Shown here piece after piece: positions 25,457 through 33,887 of a stretch of DNA of 64,000 nucleotides (within the stretch, counting starts at the first letter, position 1; each line of letters starts with the position of its first letter). The position numbers and the translations under genes were made by a program. Source of the stretch: Fimbriimonadales bacterium (GTDB taxonomy: Bacteria > Armatimonadota > Fimbriimonadia > Fimbriimonadales > GBS-DC); NCBI GenBank assembly GCA_025998675.1, contig AP024673.1:1143221-1207220 (forward strand), in the 5' to 3' direction. The notes below the pieces were generated by a model, which was not told the origin of the DNA, did not search any database, and saw nothing but the letters and a program-made list of their open reading frames with translations.

Positions 25457-28400
25457 ATGGGATATTCGTATGGCAGGCGACTTCTCTGCATGAGCGCGCT
25501 GGCGCTGCTTCCGACAGCCGTCTGTGCAAAAGAGTGGACGGTTCATGGAGACGCCCGTGATTTGAGAACTGTTCTCGAACGCGCAGCGCCTGGCGACACG
25601 GTACGGGTGATGGGCGGCGTTTACCGGGGCAACTTTGTGGTCTCCAAACCGCTCACGCTTTTGGGCGAAGGAAACCCGATCCTGGACGGCATGCGCCAGA
25701 AGAGCGTCATCACCCTCAACGCGCCGCGCTGCGTTCTGCGTGGGTTCGTGGTACGGAACAGCGGAGTCATTCTCAACGATCAGGATAGCGCCGTGCGCGT
25801 AGCGGCGCCTGATTGCATCGTGGAGGACAACCGAATCGAGGACGCGCTGTTTGGGGTGCATCTGGACAATGCGCATCGCACGATTGTGCGCTGCAACTTT
25901 ATCCGCTCGCATGACCTGCCCGTAGCGCGGCGCGGCGACCAGATTCGTATCTGGTACAGCCATCACGCTCGTATCGAGCAAAATACCGTTGTGGGGGGGC
26001 GCGACCTGGTGTTCTGGTACTCGCAGGGGATTACCGTGCGCGGCAATCATGTGCGCCGCTCGCGCTACGGCATCCATTTCATGTATTGCAGCGACAGCTT
26101 TGTGGAAGACAACCTGCTCCACGAAAACTCGGTGGGCGTCTACCTGATGTATAGCAAGCGGGTCACGGTGCGCAATAACCGTATTCTGAATAACCGTGGC
26201 GTCTCTGGAATGGGGCTGGGCATCAAAGACATGGACGGCATACGTATCGAGCGCAACCTGATCGCCAACAACCGCACGGGATTGTTCGTGGACAGCGGCG
26301 AAGGTGAGTACCGCGAAAACTGGTTCGTGCGCAACGATGTGGGAGCAAATCTGGTACTGGCGGTAAAAACGAATCGCTTCGTAGGCAATCGGTTCATCGA
26401 GAACTTCGAAGCTGTGCGGCTGGAACGCCCCGACTCGGTGGCAGGCGTCTCGTGGGAAGGCAACTACTGGAGCGACTACAGCGGGTACGACGCGGACGGC
26501 GACGGGTACGGCGATATTCCCTATCGCGCGGTACGGGTGTTCGATTTGCTCACGGCGCATAACAGTGCGCTCCAGATCTTCAACTACAGTCTTTCCGCGC
26601 AGGCGATTGATTTCGGCGCGCGCTTGTTCCCGCTCTTTGCGCCGCGTGCGCTGGTGTTAGATCCCAAGCCACTGACCCAGCATGGGCGCTTGCCGATGGA
26701 TACTCCCACTGCAGAAGGCGCTGGGGGTATCCTGTGGGCGTCGCTGGGCGCGCTCGCTGTCGGCGCCATGTGCGCGGCGCCGCCTGCGCGCCGTGTGCGC
26801 GCCCACATACGCAGGAAATGGACGATGAAACAGACAGGCTCTCCGATTATCCGCATACAGAACCTGACCCGCAAGTTCGGCAAGAATCGGGCGGTGAAAG
26901 GGGTTTCGTTCGTGGTGCGTGAAGGCGAGACGATTGCGCTCTGGGGCGCCAACGGCGCGGGTAAGACGACCATCTTACGCTGCATACTGGGGCTAATCCG
27001 TTTCGAGGGCGTTATCCGTGTGCTGGGCGTCGATGTGCGTCGCGAGGGCGTACGCACGCGCCAGTTCGTGGGCTATGTGCCGCAACTGATTCATCTCCAT
27101 CCCGACTTGAGCGTGCGGGAGACAGTCGCGTTCTATGCGCAGATTCGCGGCGTCGGACTGGAACGCGCTGAGTGCCTGCTGCAGGAGTGGGGGCTACACA
27201 CGCATGTGGAGAAGCCTGTGCACGCGCTTTCGGGCGGCTTGAAGCAGAAACTGGCGCTGGTGATAGCGCTGTTGTCGGACCCGCCGATTTTGCTGCTGGA
27301 CGAGCCAACCGCTCATCTGGACGCCGCTGCCCGCGCCGAGTGGCTCGAACTGCTGCGACGACTCAAAGCCGAGGGTAAAACGCTCATTTTCTGCACGCAC
27401 CAGTTCCCTGAAGTGCGCGCCCTTGCTGACCGCGTGATTGTGCTGGAAAACGGTGAGAAAGCCGCCGAACTCACTGGTGAGCAGTTCACCCGCCTGTGGC
27501 TACGGCGTGGGAGCCTGCGCCTGACCCTGAATCCCGACGACGCGCCGCGCGCCCTGCAAACACTCCGCGACGCGCGCTACGAAGTCGAAGCCATAGACGG
27601 GTTGCTACAGGTGCGACAGGTAGACACCCAGCGTGTAGAGCCTATCCGCCTGCTGCTGGATGCGGGCATCGAGATTCTGGACTACGAGTGGCGCGCGCCG
27701 ATAGAATCGCCCGATTGGAACGCTGTGCCCGACTATGAGCGTATGAGCGGCGCCGCGACTCTGGAGGATTTCTCCCCAGCAACGACAGAACCGAACACGC
27801 CTCATAAAGGAGAGGGCAGCCGTTTCTGGGCGCTGGTGGGGCATCTGGCGCGTAAGGAGATCCGCGACCTGCGCCGCAATCGGTGGGTGCTGCTGCTCAC
27901 AGGGATATTCACAGGGCTATCGGTGCTGTTGACCGCGTTCGGGTTGGGCGGCGTCGGCGAGACGGGTAGCATGGTCGGCTACGGACGCACTTTCGCCAGC
28001 CTGCTGAACCTGTCGCTGCTGATTGTCCCGTTGATGGGGCTGCTGGTCGGCGCGATGAGCATCGCTTCCGAACGCGATCAGCAGACGCTCCACACACTGC
28101 TGGCGCAACCGATAACGCCCGCCGTGATTATCTGGGGCAAGTTCCTTGGCGCGGTGCTGGTGCTGGCGGCGGCGGTGCTGATTGGCTTTGGCAGCAGTGG
28201 ACTGATTATCTACGCCTACGGCGCGGATATTCCCCTGCGGTCGTTCCTTTTGCAGACGGGGCTGACGATGCTGCTGGGCTGGGCGTGCATGGCGTTGGGC
28301 ATGCTGGTCTCCACGCTCACACGCCGCACGGCAACCGCCATCGGGCTGGCGCTCCTGCTATGGCTTACCCTGGCGTTCGTGAGCGATCTGGGGATTATCG

Positions 28401-28657
28401 GTACCGCGATTGCGATGCGCCTGCGCGCCCAGACCCTGCTGTGGCTCACGCTGGCGAACCCACTACAGTCATTCAAAATCGCCGTTGTTCAGGTAATGGA
28501 AGGCAATCTGGAAGCGCTCGGCGCGGCGGGGCTATACGCCCGCGACCTGTTTGAGGAAAAGGTGCTTTATGTGTGCGCAGGCGCGCTGCTGAGCTGGCTC
28601 GCAGCGCCGTTCCTGGTTGCGCTGGGCTACTTCACACGCAAGGGGGCGATAGAATGA
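25457..28657 (+). CDS. nosDFY: NosD-NosF-NosY fusion: copper-site maturation ABC transporter in one chain
   Basis: One uninterrupted 1066-codon frame holds three proteins that are normally separate. Residues 1-25 are a Sec signal (ALLPTAVCA). Residues 26-420 are NosD, a right-handed beta-helix with CASH repeats ending in NYWSDYSGYDADGDGYGD near 336-353. A hydrophobic helix at about 428-446 (ILWASLGALAVGAMCAA) can carry the chain inward. Residues 457-700 are NosF, an ABC ATPase: Walker A GANGAGKTT near 497-505, signature LSGGLKQK at 591-598, Walker B ILLLDEP near 610-616. Residues about 788-1066 are NosY with six membrane helices. NosDFY energises CuZ assembly in NosZ. GGAGG precedes ATG 25457 by five bases. 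ATG 26825 (residue 457) could start a free NosF. The stop overlaps nosL (ATGA). Confidence 0.85.
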   Translation: MGYSYGRRLLCMSALALLPTAVCAKEWTVHGDARDLRTVLERAAPGDTVRVMGGVYRGNFVVSKPLTLLGEGNPILDGMRQKSVITLNAPRCVLRGFVVRNSGVILNDQDSAVRVAAPDCIVEDNRIEDALFGVHLDNAHRTIVRCNFIRSHDLPVARRGDQIRIWYSHHARIEQNTVVGGRDLVFWYSQGITVRGNHVRRSRYGIHFMYCSDSFVEDNLLHENSVGVYLMYSKRVTVRNNRILNNRGVSGMGLGIKDMDGIRIERNLIANNRTGLFVDSGEGEYRENWFVRNDVGANLVLAVKTNRFVGNRFIENFEAVRLERPDSVAGVSWEGNYWSDYSGYDADGDGYGDIPYRAVRVFDLLTAHNSALQIFNYSLSAQAIDFGARLFPLFAPRALVLDPKPLTQHGRLPMDTPTAEGAGGILWASLGALAVGAMCAAPPARRVRAHIRRKWTMKQTGSPIIRIQNLTRKFGKNRAVKGVSFVVREGETIALWGANGAGKTTILRCILGLIRFEGVIRVLGVDVRREGVRTRQFVGYVPQLIHLHPDLSVRETVAFYAQIRGVGLERAECLLQEWGLHTHVEKPVHALSGGLKQKLALVIALLSDPPILLLDEPTAHLDAAARAEWLELLRRLKAEGKTLIFCTHQFPEVRALADRVIVLENGEKAAELTGEQFTRLWLRRGSLRLTLNPDDAPRALQTLRDARYEVEAIDGLLQVRQVDTQRVEPIRLLLDAGIEILDYEWRAPIESPDWNAVPDYERMSGAATLEDFSPATTEPNTPHKGEGSRFWALVGHLARKEIRDLRRNRWVLLLTGIFTGLSVLLTAFGLGGVGETGSMVGYGRTFASLLNLSLLIVPLMGLLVGAMSIASERDQQTLHTLLAQPITPAVIIWGKFLGAVLVLAAAVLIGFGSSGLIIYAYGADIPLRSFLLQTGLTMLLGWACMALGMLVSTLTRRTATAIGLALLLWLTLAFVSDLGIIGTAIAMRLRAQTLLWLTLANPLQSFKIAVVQVMEGNLEALGAAGLYARDLFEEKVLYVCAGALLSWLAAPFLVALGYFTRKGAIE

Positions 28658-29091
28658 AACGCACAATTCTGCTACTGGGAATGCTCATCACGCTGGCAGG
28701 TTGTCAGCAACAGGAACAAACGCCCAGAGTGCGTCTGGGCGAAGACCCATGCGCCAACTGCGGGATGCTCATCAGCGACGCTCGCTTCGCCTGCGTCATT
28801 CAGGATGAGCAGGGCGACTACTATAAGTACGACGACTTCAACTGTATGTTCATCCATGCGAAGTCGGGGCGGATTAAGCCCAAACGCTACCTGGCGCCTA
28901 ACTACGATCAGCCCGAGCAGTGGCTCGACGGCGCGCAGGCGTTTTACGCGCTTACGGAGGAGTTGCAAACGCCGATGGGCAGCCGTGCGGCAACCGTGCC
29001 CACGCGCGAACGCGCGGAAGAACTGCTCAAACAACACGGCGGGGGCAAGGTGCTGACCTTCGAGGAGGCACAGAAGCAGTGGGGTAAGTAA
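28654..29091 (+). CDS. nosL: Copper chaperone lipoprotein NosL
   Basis: A 145-aa lipoprotein: signal peptide with lipobox LAGC (lipidated Cys17), then the NosL metal site CANCGM (33-38), and DDFNCMFIH further on. NosL delivers Cu(I) to NosD/NosZ at the outer face of the membrane. ATG 28654 overlaps the fusion gene stop by ATGA, so translation is coupled. Length and motif order are normal for the family. Confidence 0.92.
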   Translation: MKRTILLLGMLITLAGCQQQEQTPRVRLGEDPCANCGMLISDARFACVIQDEQGDYYKYDDFNCMFIHAKSGRIKPKRYLAPNYDQPEQWLDGAQAFYALTEELQTPMGSRAATVPTRERAEELLKQHGGGKVLTFEEAQKQWGK

Positions 29092-29097
29092 ACCACG

Positions 29098-29125
29098 GGG
29101 CGCGGCGGGGAGCTTCGCCGCGCCC
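29098..29125. terminator. Bidirectional hairpin between nosL and the cytochrome c gene
   Basis: A perfect 10-bp stem GGGCGCGGCG/CGCCGCGCCC with an 8-base loop, 6 bases after nosL and 12 bases after the convergent cytochrome gene. No T-run on either side. Confidence 0.65.
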
Positions 29126-29137
29126 GACAAACTCGCT

Positions 29138-29608
29138 TCAGTGCTTCACAAACTCCGGTTTTTCGTCCTTGAGCGATTTGATATAGGCAATCAGCTGGTT
29201 GACCTGCTCCTCCTTAAGGTAGCCGTAGGGCGGCATCGAGGGCTGGTAACCTGCCACCACTTGCTTGTTAGGGTTGATAATCGATTCGCGCAGATACGCT
29301 TCGTCGACAGTTACTGTTGAGCCGTCAGCAAGTTTGACTTCCGAACCATATAGCCCGCGCAGGTCAGGATAATCTTTCCCAACGGCAGGACTCATATGGC
29401 AGGCGTTGCAGCCTGTCTGAATAAAGACCAGTTTGCCCTTCGCCGCTTCGGGGTCTGTGGCGGCGTCAGCTTTCGAATCGGCGGGCTTTGTCTGGGCGGC
29501 GTTCTCGCCTGTACCGCTGGCGGCAGGCGCGCCCTGATTGCCACACGCCGCTAACAACGCGACAGAAGCTATCGTTAGTGCGCTTAGCGCAATCCATCGT
29601 ACTTGCAT
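29138..29608 (-). CDS. Lipoprotein c-type cytochrome, likely electron donor to NosZ
   Basis: A 156-aa exported monohaem cytochrome c. The lipobox LLAAC places the lipid on Cys22, a flexible Ala/Thr/Lys-rich linker follows, the haem site is CNACH (67-71), and the distal ligand is probably M125 in YQPSMPPYGY. The domain resembles the cytochrome c fused to cytochrome oxidase subunit II. It is convergent with nosL and shares an operator-like sequence with nosZ, so a role in feeding electrons to NosZ is a reasonable inference. AAGGAGG lies before ATG 29608. Confidence 0.88.
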   Translation of the reverse strand: MQVRWIALSALTIASVALLAACGNQGAPAASGTGENAAQTKPADSKADAATDPEAAKGKLVFIQTGCNACHMSPAVGKDYPDLRGLYGSEVKLADGSTVTVDEAYLRESIINPNKQVVAGYQPSMPPYGYLKEEQVNQLIAYIKSLKDEKPEFVKH

Positions 29609-29628
29609 AGCAAGCCTCCTTGTAAACT

Positions 29629-29686
29629 CATTAGACCAGATTGGTTAACCGAGTGCATTATACCACATTCCGTACGCGATTGTCAA
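29629..29686 (-). promoter_or_regulatory. Promoter and operator-like site of the cytochrome c gene
   Basis: Minus strand TTGACA (29681-29686), 18 bases, TATAAT (29657-29662). Downstream in the leader is GGTCTAATGAG (29627-29637); TCTAATGAG also ends the nosZ operator. The full palindrome is less clear here than at nosZ. Confidence 0.7.
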
Positions 29687-29696
29687 GGGGGTGGGA

Positions 29697-29748
29697 GGGT
29701 GTTCGAGAGATCCTGCCGCCCTGCATCGCGGCGATTTCTCGAACACCC
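29697..29748. repeat. Hairpin B flanking the nos region
   Basis: A perfect 12-bp stem GGGTGTTCGAGA/TCTCGAACACCC with a 28-base loop. It lies 14 bases after the DUF4139 gene stop and next to the cytochrome promoter. Core and setting resemble hairpin A at 22566-22621. It may end the DUF4139 transcript although no T-run follows. Confidence 0.65.
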
Positions 29749-29762
29749 GCCGCAGGCGCAGT

Positions 29763-31763
29763 TCACAGATTCAATCCCGCGATATACTCGCTCAGTTCGC
29801 GCTGGGCGCGGGCGCGCTGTTCCTGCAGTCGCTCGATTTCGCGGCGCGCCGCCTCAATCTCGCGCTCCTGCTCGGTCAGCTTCTGCACATATTCGCGATA
29901 GAGCGCAGAGTTGCGGTCTAACTGGCGCATGTTCTCGCGGATGCGCGCCTGATCGTCGGTGATGGCTTTGATGCGCGACTCCTGCTGGCGAATCTGCGCT
30001 TCGAAGTTGCGTATCGCGCGACGGCGGTTCAGGATGCTGTTCAACGCCTGCCGAACCGGTTCGCTGAGCTGCTGGTTCTGCGCCAGCACGCGGATTAAGT
30101 CTTCGTCGCTGTCCAGCAACGCGAAGCTCTCCTGAGTGGTGCGCTTCTGAACCACGCGCAGGGTCGCCGTCTGGCGCGGCTGCACTTCCACAGGGAAGCG
30201 ATAGAAGGTCGCCGTGCGCTCGAACTTCGCGGGTTGCACCAGCTCCCACTCGTCCTGATAAGGCTGCTCAATCAGCACCGTGCGCGGCTTGTCGTCGCGG
30301 CTGGTGAGGCGGTAGAGGTTCTCCATGCGCTGTTCGAATCGTTGCTGCAGCACGCCATCGACAATCTTCACCGAAAGCATCTGGGTGGTGAAGTTGGCGC
30401 GATCCTGCACAACCTCAATCCCCAGATCTAGCGCGTAAGTCAGGATGCGCTCGCCTTTGGGTTCCAGCGTCTCCAGCTGCGCGTCGCCGCCATACGCCCC
30501 GTCCAGATAGACTGTGACGGGTCCCTCCATCAGCGTCAGGTCGGTGGTGTTGGTGAGTTTGACGCCGAAGAAGGGATGGCGCGGGTGATTGGCGGGGTTA
30601 TACAGCGACACGGTTTCCGCTTCGATGGCGCGGTTAATCACGGGCACGAGCGCCGACTGCTGGCGCAGGATGGTGACGGGCTGCTGGATGCGGTAATCGA
30701 ACAGCGCGCCGCGTTCCTGTCCCTGCGCCATCTCGACGATGCTCTCGCGCATGGCGCGGGGCGCGCCGCCGAAACCGCCGAAGCCGCCCGGTTCGCCGGG
30801 CGCGCCCATGCGTCTGGGCGCACTGGAGGGCGCTGCGGCGCGCCCCGCCATCTCATCCGCTTTGAGTTCCATCGCCGCTTCGGGCACATCGGGCATCAGC
30901 GCGGCGTCGGTCTGCGTCTGCACGGTGGGACGCTTGGGATAAATCGGCTCGTACAGGTTCTGGATGAAGCTCACGGGACGCCCCGACACCAGCTCCAGCC
31001 GTACATTGCGCCAGTCCTCGTCGGTGGTGTTTTCGACGATTGCCCAGCCCTGCAGTAGGGGCGGCTCGTTCGGGCTGAGCGCGAGGCGGTAGGTCATCTT
31101 CCACAGGGGCATCTCGGTCAGATAGCCGACCAGCACGCGCCGCGCGCCCTGCCCCGTGAAACGCAGCTGGATCGTCTTGCGCGTGTTGTCCAGCCCCGTC
31201 GCAATTGTGGCGAGCGCGTTCTGAAGCTCTCCCTGGAGCCGCTCGTCGCGCACGCGCAGGCTGGTAATCCCGTCCAACGGCACGGAGCGCATCGCGGGGT
31301 TGGTCATCAAGTTCACATAGGCGCGTTTGACCACCACCTCGCTGGCAGCCTCCTCGCGCACTTCGATGCTCAGCACCGTGCCCTGCAGAGTCTCTTTTTC
31401 GGTCTGAATCTCCACGGGCACGCCGCGCAAGCGGTTCAGCAGGGTCGCCATCGAGGGGTTGTCCGACAGCTGAATGGCGAACGCGCTGAGGGTGCGCTCC
31501 AACGGGTCGCGCGGCGTGTATTGCGCGGGCAACACTTGCCCGCCGTCCAGATCGACCAGAATCAGCGACTTGAGCAGGTCGTTCATCTGGCTCTCGCGCA
31601 TCGCCATCGTCAGCGTCGCGTCGCCGCTGATGCGCCCGAACCGTTCAATATAGCCCACGCCGCTCCGATACAGCACCACGCGCGTTACAGGCAGCAACTC
31701 CTGCGCCTGCGCGCCGCACAGGGCAAACCCCATCAGCCCAATCCAGAGCCTTTTGAATCGCAT
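29763..31763 (-). CDS. DUF4139 domain protein, exported
   Basis: A 666-aa protein with a signal peptide (RLWIGLMGFALCGAQAQ). The body matches the DUF4139 family: VTRVVLYRSGVGYIERFG at the start, LTEMPLWKMTYRL, and WAIVENTTDEDW in the middle. A Gly/Pro-rich linker (about 360-380, GEPGGFGGFGGAP) splits the domain. The last 110 residues form a coiled coil. The family is widespread with no settled function. Two ATGs adjoin; the second (31763) is six bases from GGAGG and is chosen over 31766. The promoter is divergent from the 2-oxoacid dehydrogenase operon. Confidence 0.8.
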   Translation of the reverse strand: MRFKRLWIGLMGFALCGAQAQELLPVTRVVLYRSGVGYIERFGRISGDATLTMAMRESQMNDLLKSLILVDLDGGQVLPAQYTPRDPLERTLSAFAIQLSDNPSMATLLNRLRGVPVEIQTEKETLQGTVLSIEVREEAASEVVVKRAYVNLMTNPAMRSVPLDGITSLRVRDERLQGELQNALATIATGLDNTRKTIQLRFTGQGARRVLVGYLTEMPLWKMTYRLALSPNEPPLLQGWAIVENTTDEDWRNVRLELVSGRPVSFIQNLYEPIYPKRPTVQTQTDAALMPDVPEAAMELKADEMAGRAAAPSSAPRRMGAPGEPGGFGGFGGAPRAMRESIVEMAQGQERGALFDYRIQQPVTILRQQSALVPVINRAIEAETVSLYNPANHPRHPFFGVKLTNTTDLTLMEGPVTVYLDGAYGGDAQLETLEPKGERILTYALDLGIEVVQDRANFTTQMLSVKIVDGVLQQRFEQRMENLYRLTSRDDKPRTVLIEQPYQDEWELVQPAKFERTATFYRFPVEVQPRQTATLRVVQKRTTQESFALLDSDEDLIRVLAQNQQLSEPVRQALNSILNRRRAIRNFEAQIRQQESRIKAITDDQARIRENMRQLDRNSALYREYVQKLTEQEREIEAARREIERLQEQRARAQRELSEYIAGLNL

Positions 31764-31839
31764 CATGCACCTCCGCGCTATATTATGACGCTTGACGCCG
31801 TGATTCGGGTATAATCGAGCCGTTGCAAGGAGGACAACC

Positions 31840-32892
31840 TTGAGCGCAGCGCGTGGACGACGCAAGAACGGACAGCAGCGAACTGCCGCCTACCACGAGC
31901 GGTTAGAGAAGAGCGATTTACTGGAGATTTATCGCAGGCTATGGTTTGCGCGTGTGTTTGACGACGCCCTGTACGACGCGAAGAAGAAGGGTCGGCTGCG
32001 GCGCGGGAATGTGTACGGCTCGCGCGGGCAGGAGGCGATTCAGGTGGGCACGACCTATCCCCTGCGCTCCGACGATTTCGTTTCGCCGATTCACCGCGAT
32101 ATGCCCGTGTTCGTGTTTCGCGGCATGACCCCCGAACAGGTAATGTGCCAGGTCTGGGGCAAGGCGAACGCCCCGACGCGTGGCAAGGATTCCTGGAGTC
32201 ACATGGGCGACATGAGTCTGGGCATCGTGCATTCCACCAGCATGCTGGGCTCCACGATTGCGGTGGCGTGCGGGGTGCTATGGGCGCAGCGGATGGACGG
32301 GCATCGCGACCGCGTGCTGGTCGCCTACACGGGTGAGGGCGCAACCGCCACGGGACCGTTTCACGAGGGGCTGAACTTCGCCGCCGTGCATAAGCTGCCG
32401 CTGATTGTGGTGGTGGAAAACAACCAGTACGCCTACTCGACGCCGGTGGAGCTGGAGGTGCCGACAGCGACCGTCGCCGACCGCGCGAAGGGCTACGGCA
32501 TCCCGGGCTACAGCATCGACGGCAACGATTTGCTGGAGGTCTACAACACCACCTGCGCCGCGCTGGAACACGCGCGCGCGGGCAACGGTCCCGTGCTGAT
32601 TGAGTGCGTGACCTACCGCCTGCAGGGGCACGCCGACCACGACGAGACGCGCGCCCGCCAGTACCGACCTGTGGATGAAATCGAAATGTGGGAAAAGCGC
32701 GACCCACTGCCCCGCTACCGCCAGTACCTGCTGCAGACGGGGCTGTTCACCGAAGCCGAGCTGCCCGAACCACCGACCGACATCGTGGAGCAAATCCAGA
32801 AAGCCATCGAATACGCCATCAGCAGCCCGGACCCTGAACCGCACACGGCGATGGAAGACATCTACGACGAGCGCGCGGGGGTGTCGCGATGA
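31840..32892 (+). CDS. 2-oxoacid dehydrogenase E1 component, alpha subunit
   Basis: A 350-aa thiamine-diphosphate enzyme subunit that decarboxylates a 2-oxo acid (pyruvate or a branched-chain 2-oxo acid). The ThDP motif runs from GEGATATGPFHEGLNFA to VVENNQYA. The phosphorylation-loop-like region with YRLQGHADHDETR is also typical. The start is TTG 31840: AAGGAGG (31827-31833) is six bases upstream and GGGTATAAT (31810-31815) just before. It overlaps the beta-subunit gene by ATGA. Sequence alone leaves pyruvate, acetoin or branched-chain substrate open. Confidence 0.88.
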   Translation: MSAARGRRKNGQQRTAAYHERLEKSDLLEIYRRLWFARVFDDALYDAKKKGRLRRGNVYGSRGQEAIQVGTTYPLRSDDFVSPIHRDMPVFVFRGMTPEQVMCQVWGKANAPTRGKDSWSHMGDMSLGIVHSTSMLGSTIAVACGVLWAQRMDGHRDRVLVAYTGEGATATGPFHEGLNFAAVHKLPLIVVVENNQYAYSTPVELEVPTATVADRAKGYGIPGYSIDGNDLLEVYNTTCAALEHARAGNGPVLIECVTYRLQGHADHDETRARQYRPVDEIEMWEKRDPLPRYRQYLLQTGLFTEAELPEPPTDIVEQIQKAIEYAISSPDPEPHTAMEDIYDERAGVSR

Positions 32893-33875
32893 GGGAGGTG
32901 ACCTTTCTGGAGGCGATTCGGCTCGCGCTCTGGGAAGAGATGGAGCGCGACCCGAATGTGTTTTTGATTGGCGAGGACATCGGGCGCATGGGCGGCGCGT
33001 TCGGCGTCACGAGCGGGTTCTTCGAACACTTCGGCGCGGATCGGGTGATTGACGCGCCCATCTCCGAGACGGCGATTATCGCGACGGCGGTCGGCGCGGC
33101 GGCGGCAGGCAAACGCGGCGTCGCCGAGATGCAGTTCATCGACTTCATCTCCTACGGCTTCGACCAGGTGGTCAATGTCGCGGGCACATGGCTGTACCGT
33201 TCGGGCGGTAAGACGCCCATCCCCATCGTGGTGCGCGGTCCGTCGGGCGGCTATGTCGGCGGCAGCCTGTACCACAGCCAGCAGTTCGAGGCGTGGTTTT
33301 TCCATACGCCGGGCGTGAAGGTGGTGCAGCCCGCCTTCCCCGACGACGCCTACGGGCTGATGAAAGCCTCCATCCGCGACAATAACCCCGTCGTGTTCTA
33401 CGAGCATAAGTACCTCTACCGCCGTATCAAGGGACCCATCCCCGACGCGAGCGAGGACTACATCGTGCGGCTGGGCGAGGCGCGCGTGCGCCGCTACGGC
33501 GACGACATCAGCGTGATTACCTACGGCGCGATGGTGCATTTCGCGCTCGACGCCGCGCAACGCCTCGAAAAAGAGGGCATCTCGCTGGAGGTCATCGACC
33601 TGCGCACGATTAAACCGCTCGATATGGAGACGATTCTGGAGTCGGTGCGCAAGACGAGCAAGGTATTAATTGTGTACGAAGCGCCGAAGACGGGCGGCGT
33701 GGGCGCGGAAATCTCCGCGCGGATTACCGAGCAGGCGTATGAGTGGCTCGATGCGCCGATTATGCGCGTGGCGGCGAGGGACGCTTTCGTGCCCTTCGCG
33801 GAGCCGCTGGAGAAGTTCGTGTTGCCCAGCGTGGACGACATTGTGTTCGCCGCGCGGGAACTGGCAGCGTACTGA
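32889..33875 (+). CDS. 2-oxoacid dehydrogenase E1 component, beta subunit
   Basis: A 328-aa transketolase-like subunit. The N-terminal VFLIGEDIGRMGGAFGVT carries the Glu that activates ThDP; ISETAIIATAVGAAAAG and PIPIVVRGPSGG follow, and the C-terminal domain has VIDLRTIKPLDMETI. It forms the alpha2-beta2 E1 with the preceding gene, to which it is joined by an ATGA overlap. Confidence 0.9.
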   Translation: MREVTFLEAIRLALWEEMERDPNVFLIGEDIGRMGGAFGVTSGFFEHFGADRVIDAPISETAIIATAVGAAAAGKRGVAEMQFIDFISYGFDQVVNVAGTWLYRSGGKTPIPIVVRGPSGGYVGGSLYHSQQFEAWFFHTPGVKVVQPAFPDDAYGLMKASIRDNNPVVFYEHKYLYRRIKGPIPDASEDYIVRLGEARVRRYGDDISVITYGAMVHFALDAAQRLEKEGISLEVIDLRTIKPLDMETILESVRKTSKVLIVYEAPKTGGVGAEISARITEQAYEWLDAPIMRVAARDAFVPFAEPLEKFVLPSVDDIVFAARELAAY

Positions 33876-33887
33876 GGAGAATAGACG

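Noticed and set aside
24935-26560. 541-aa open frame on the minus strand
   Set aside because: Antisense to the nos genes; no motifs, no ribosome site.
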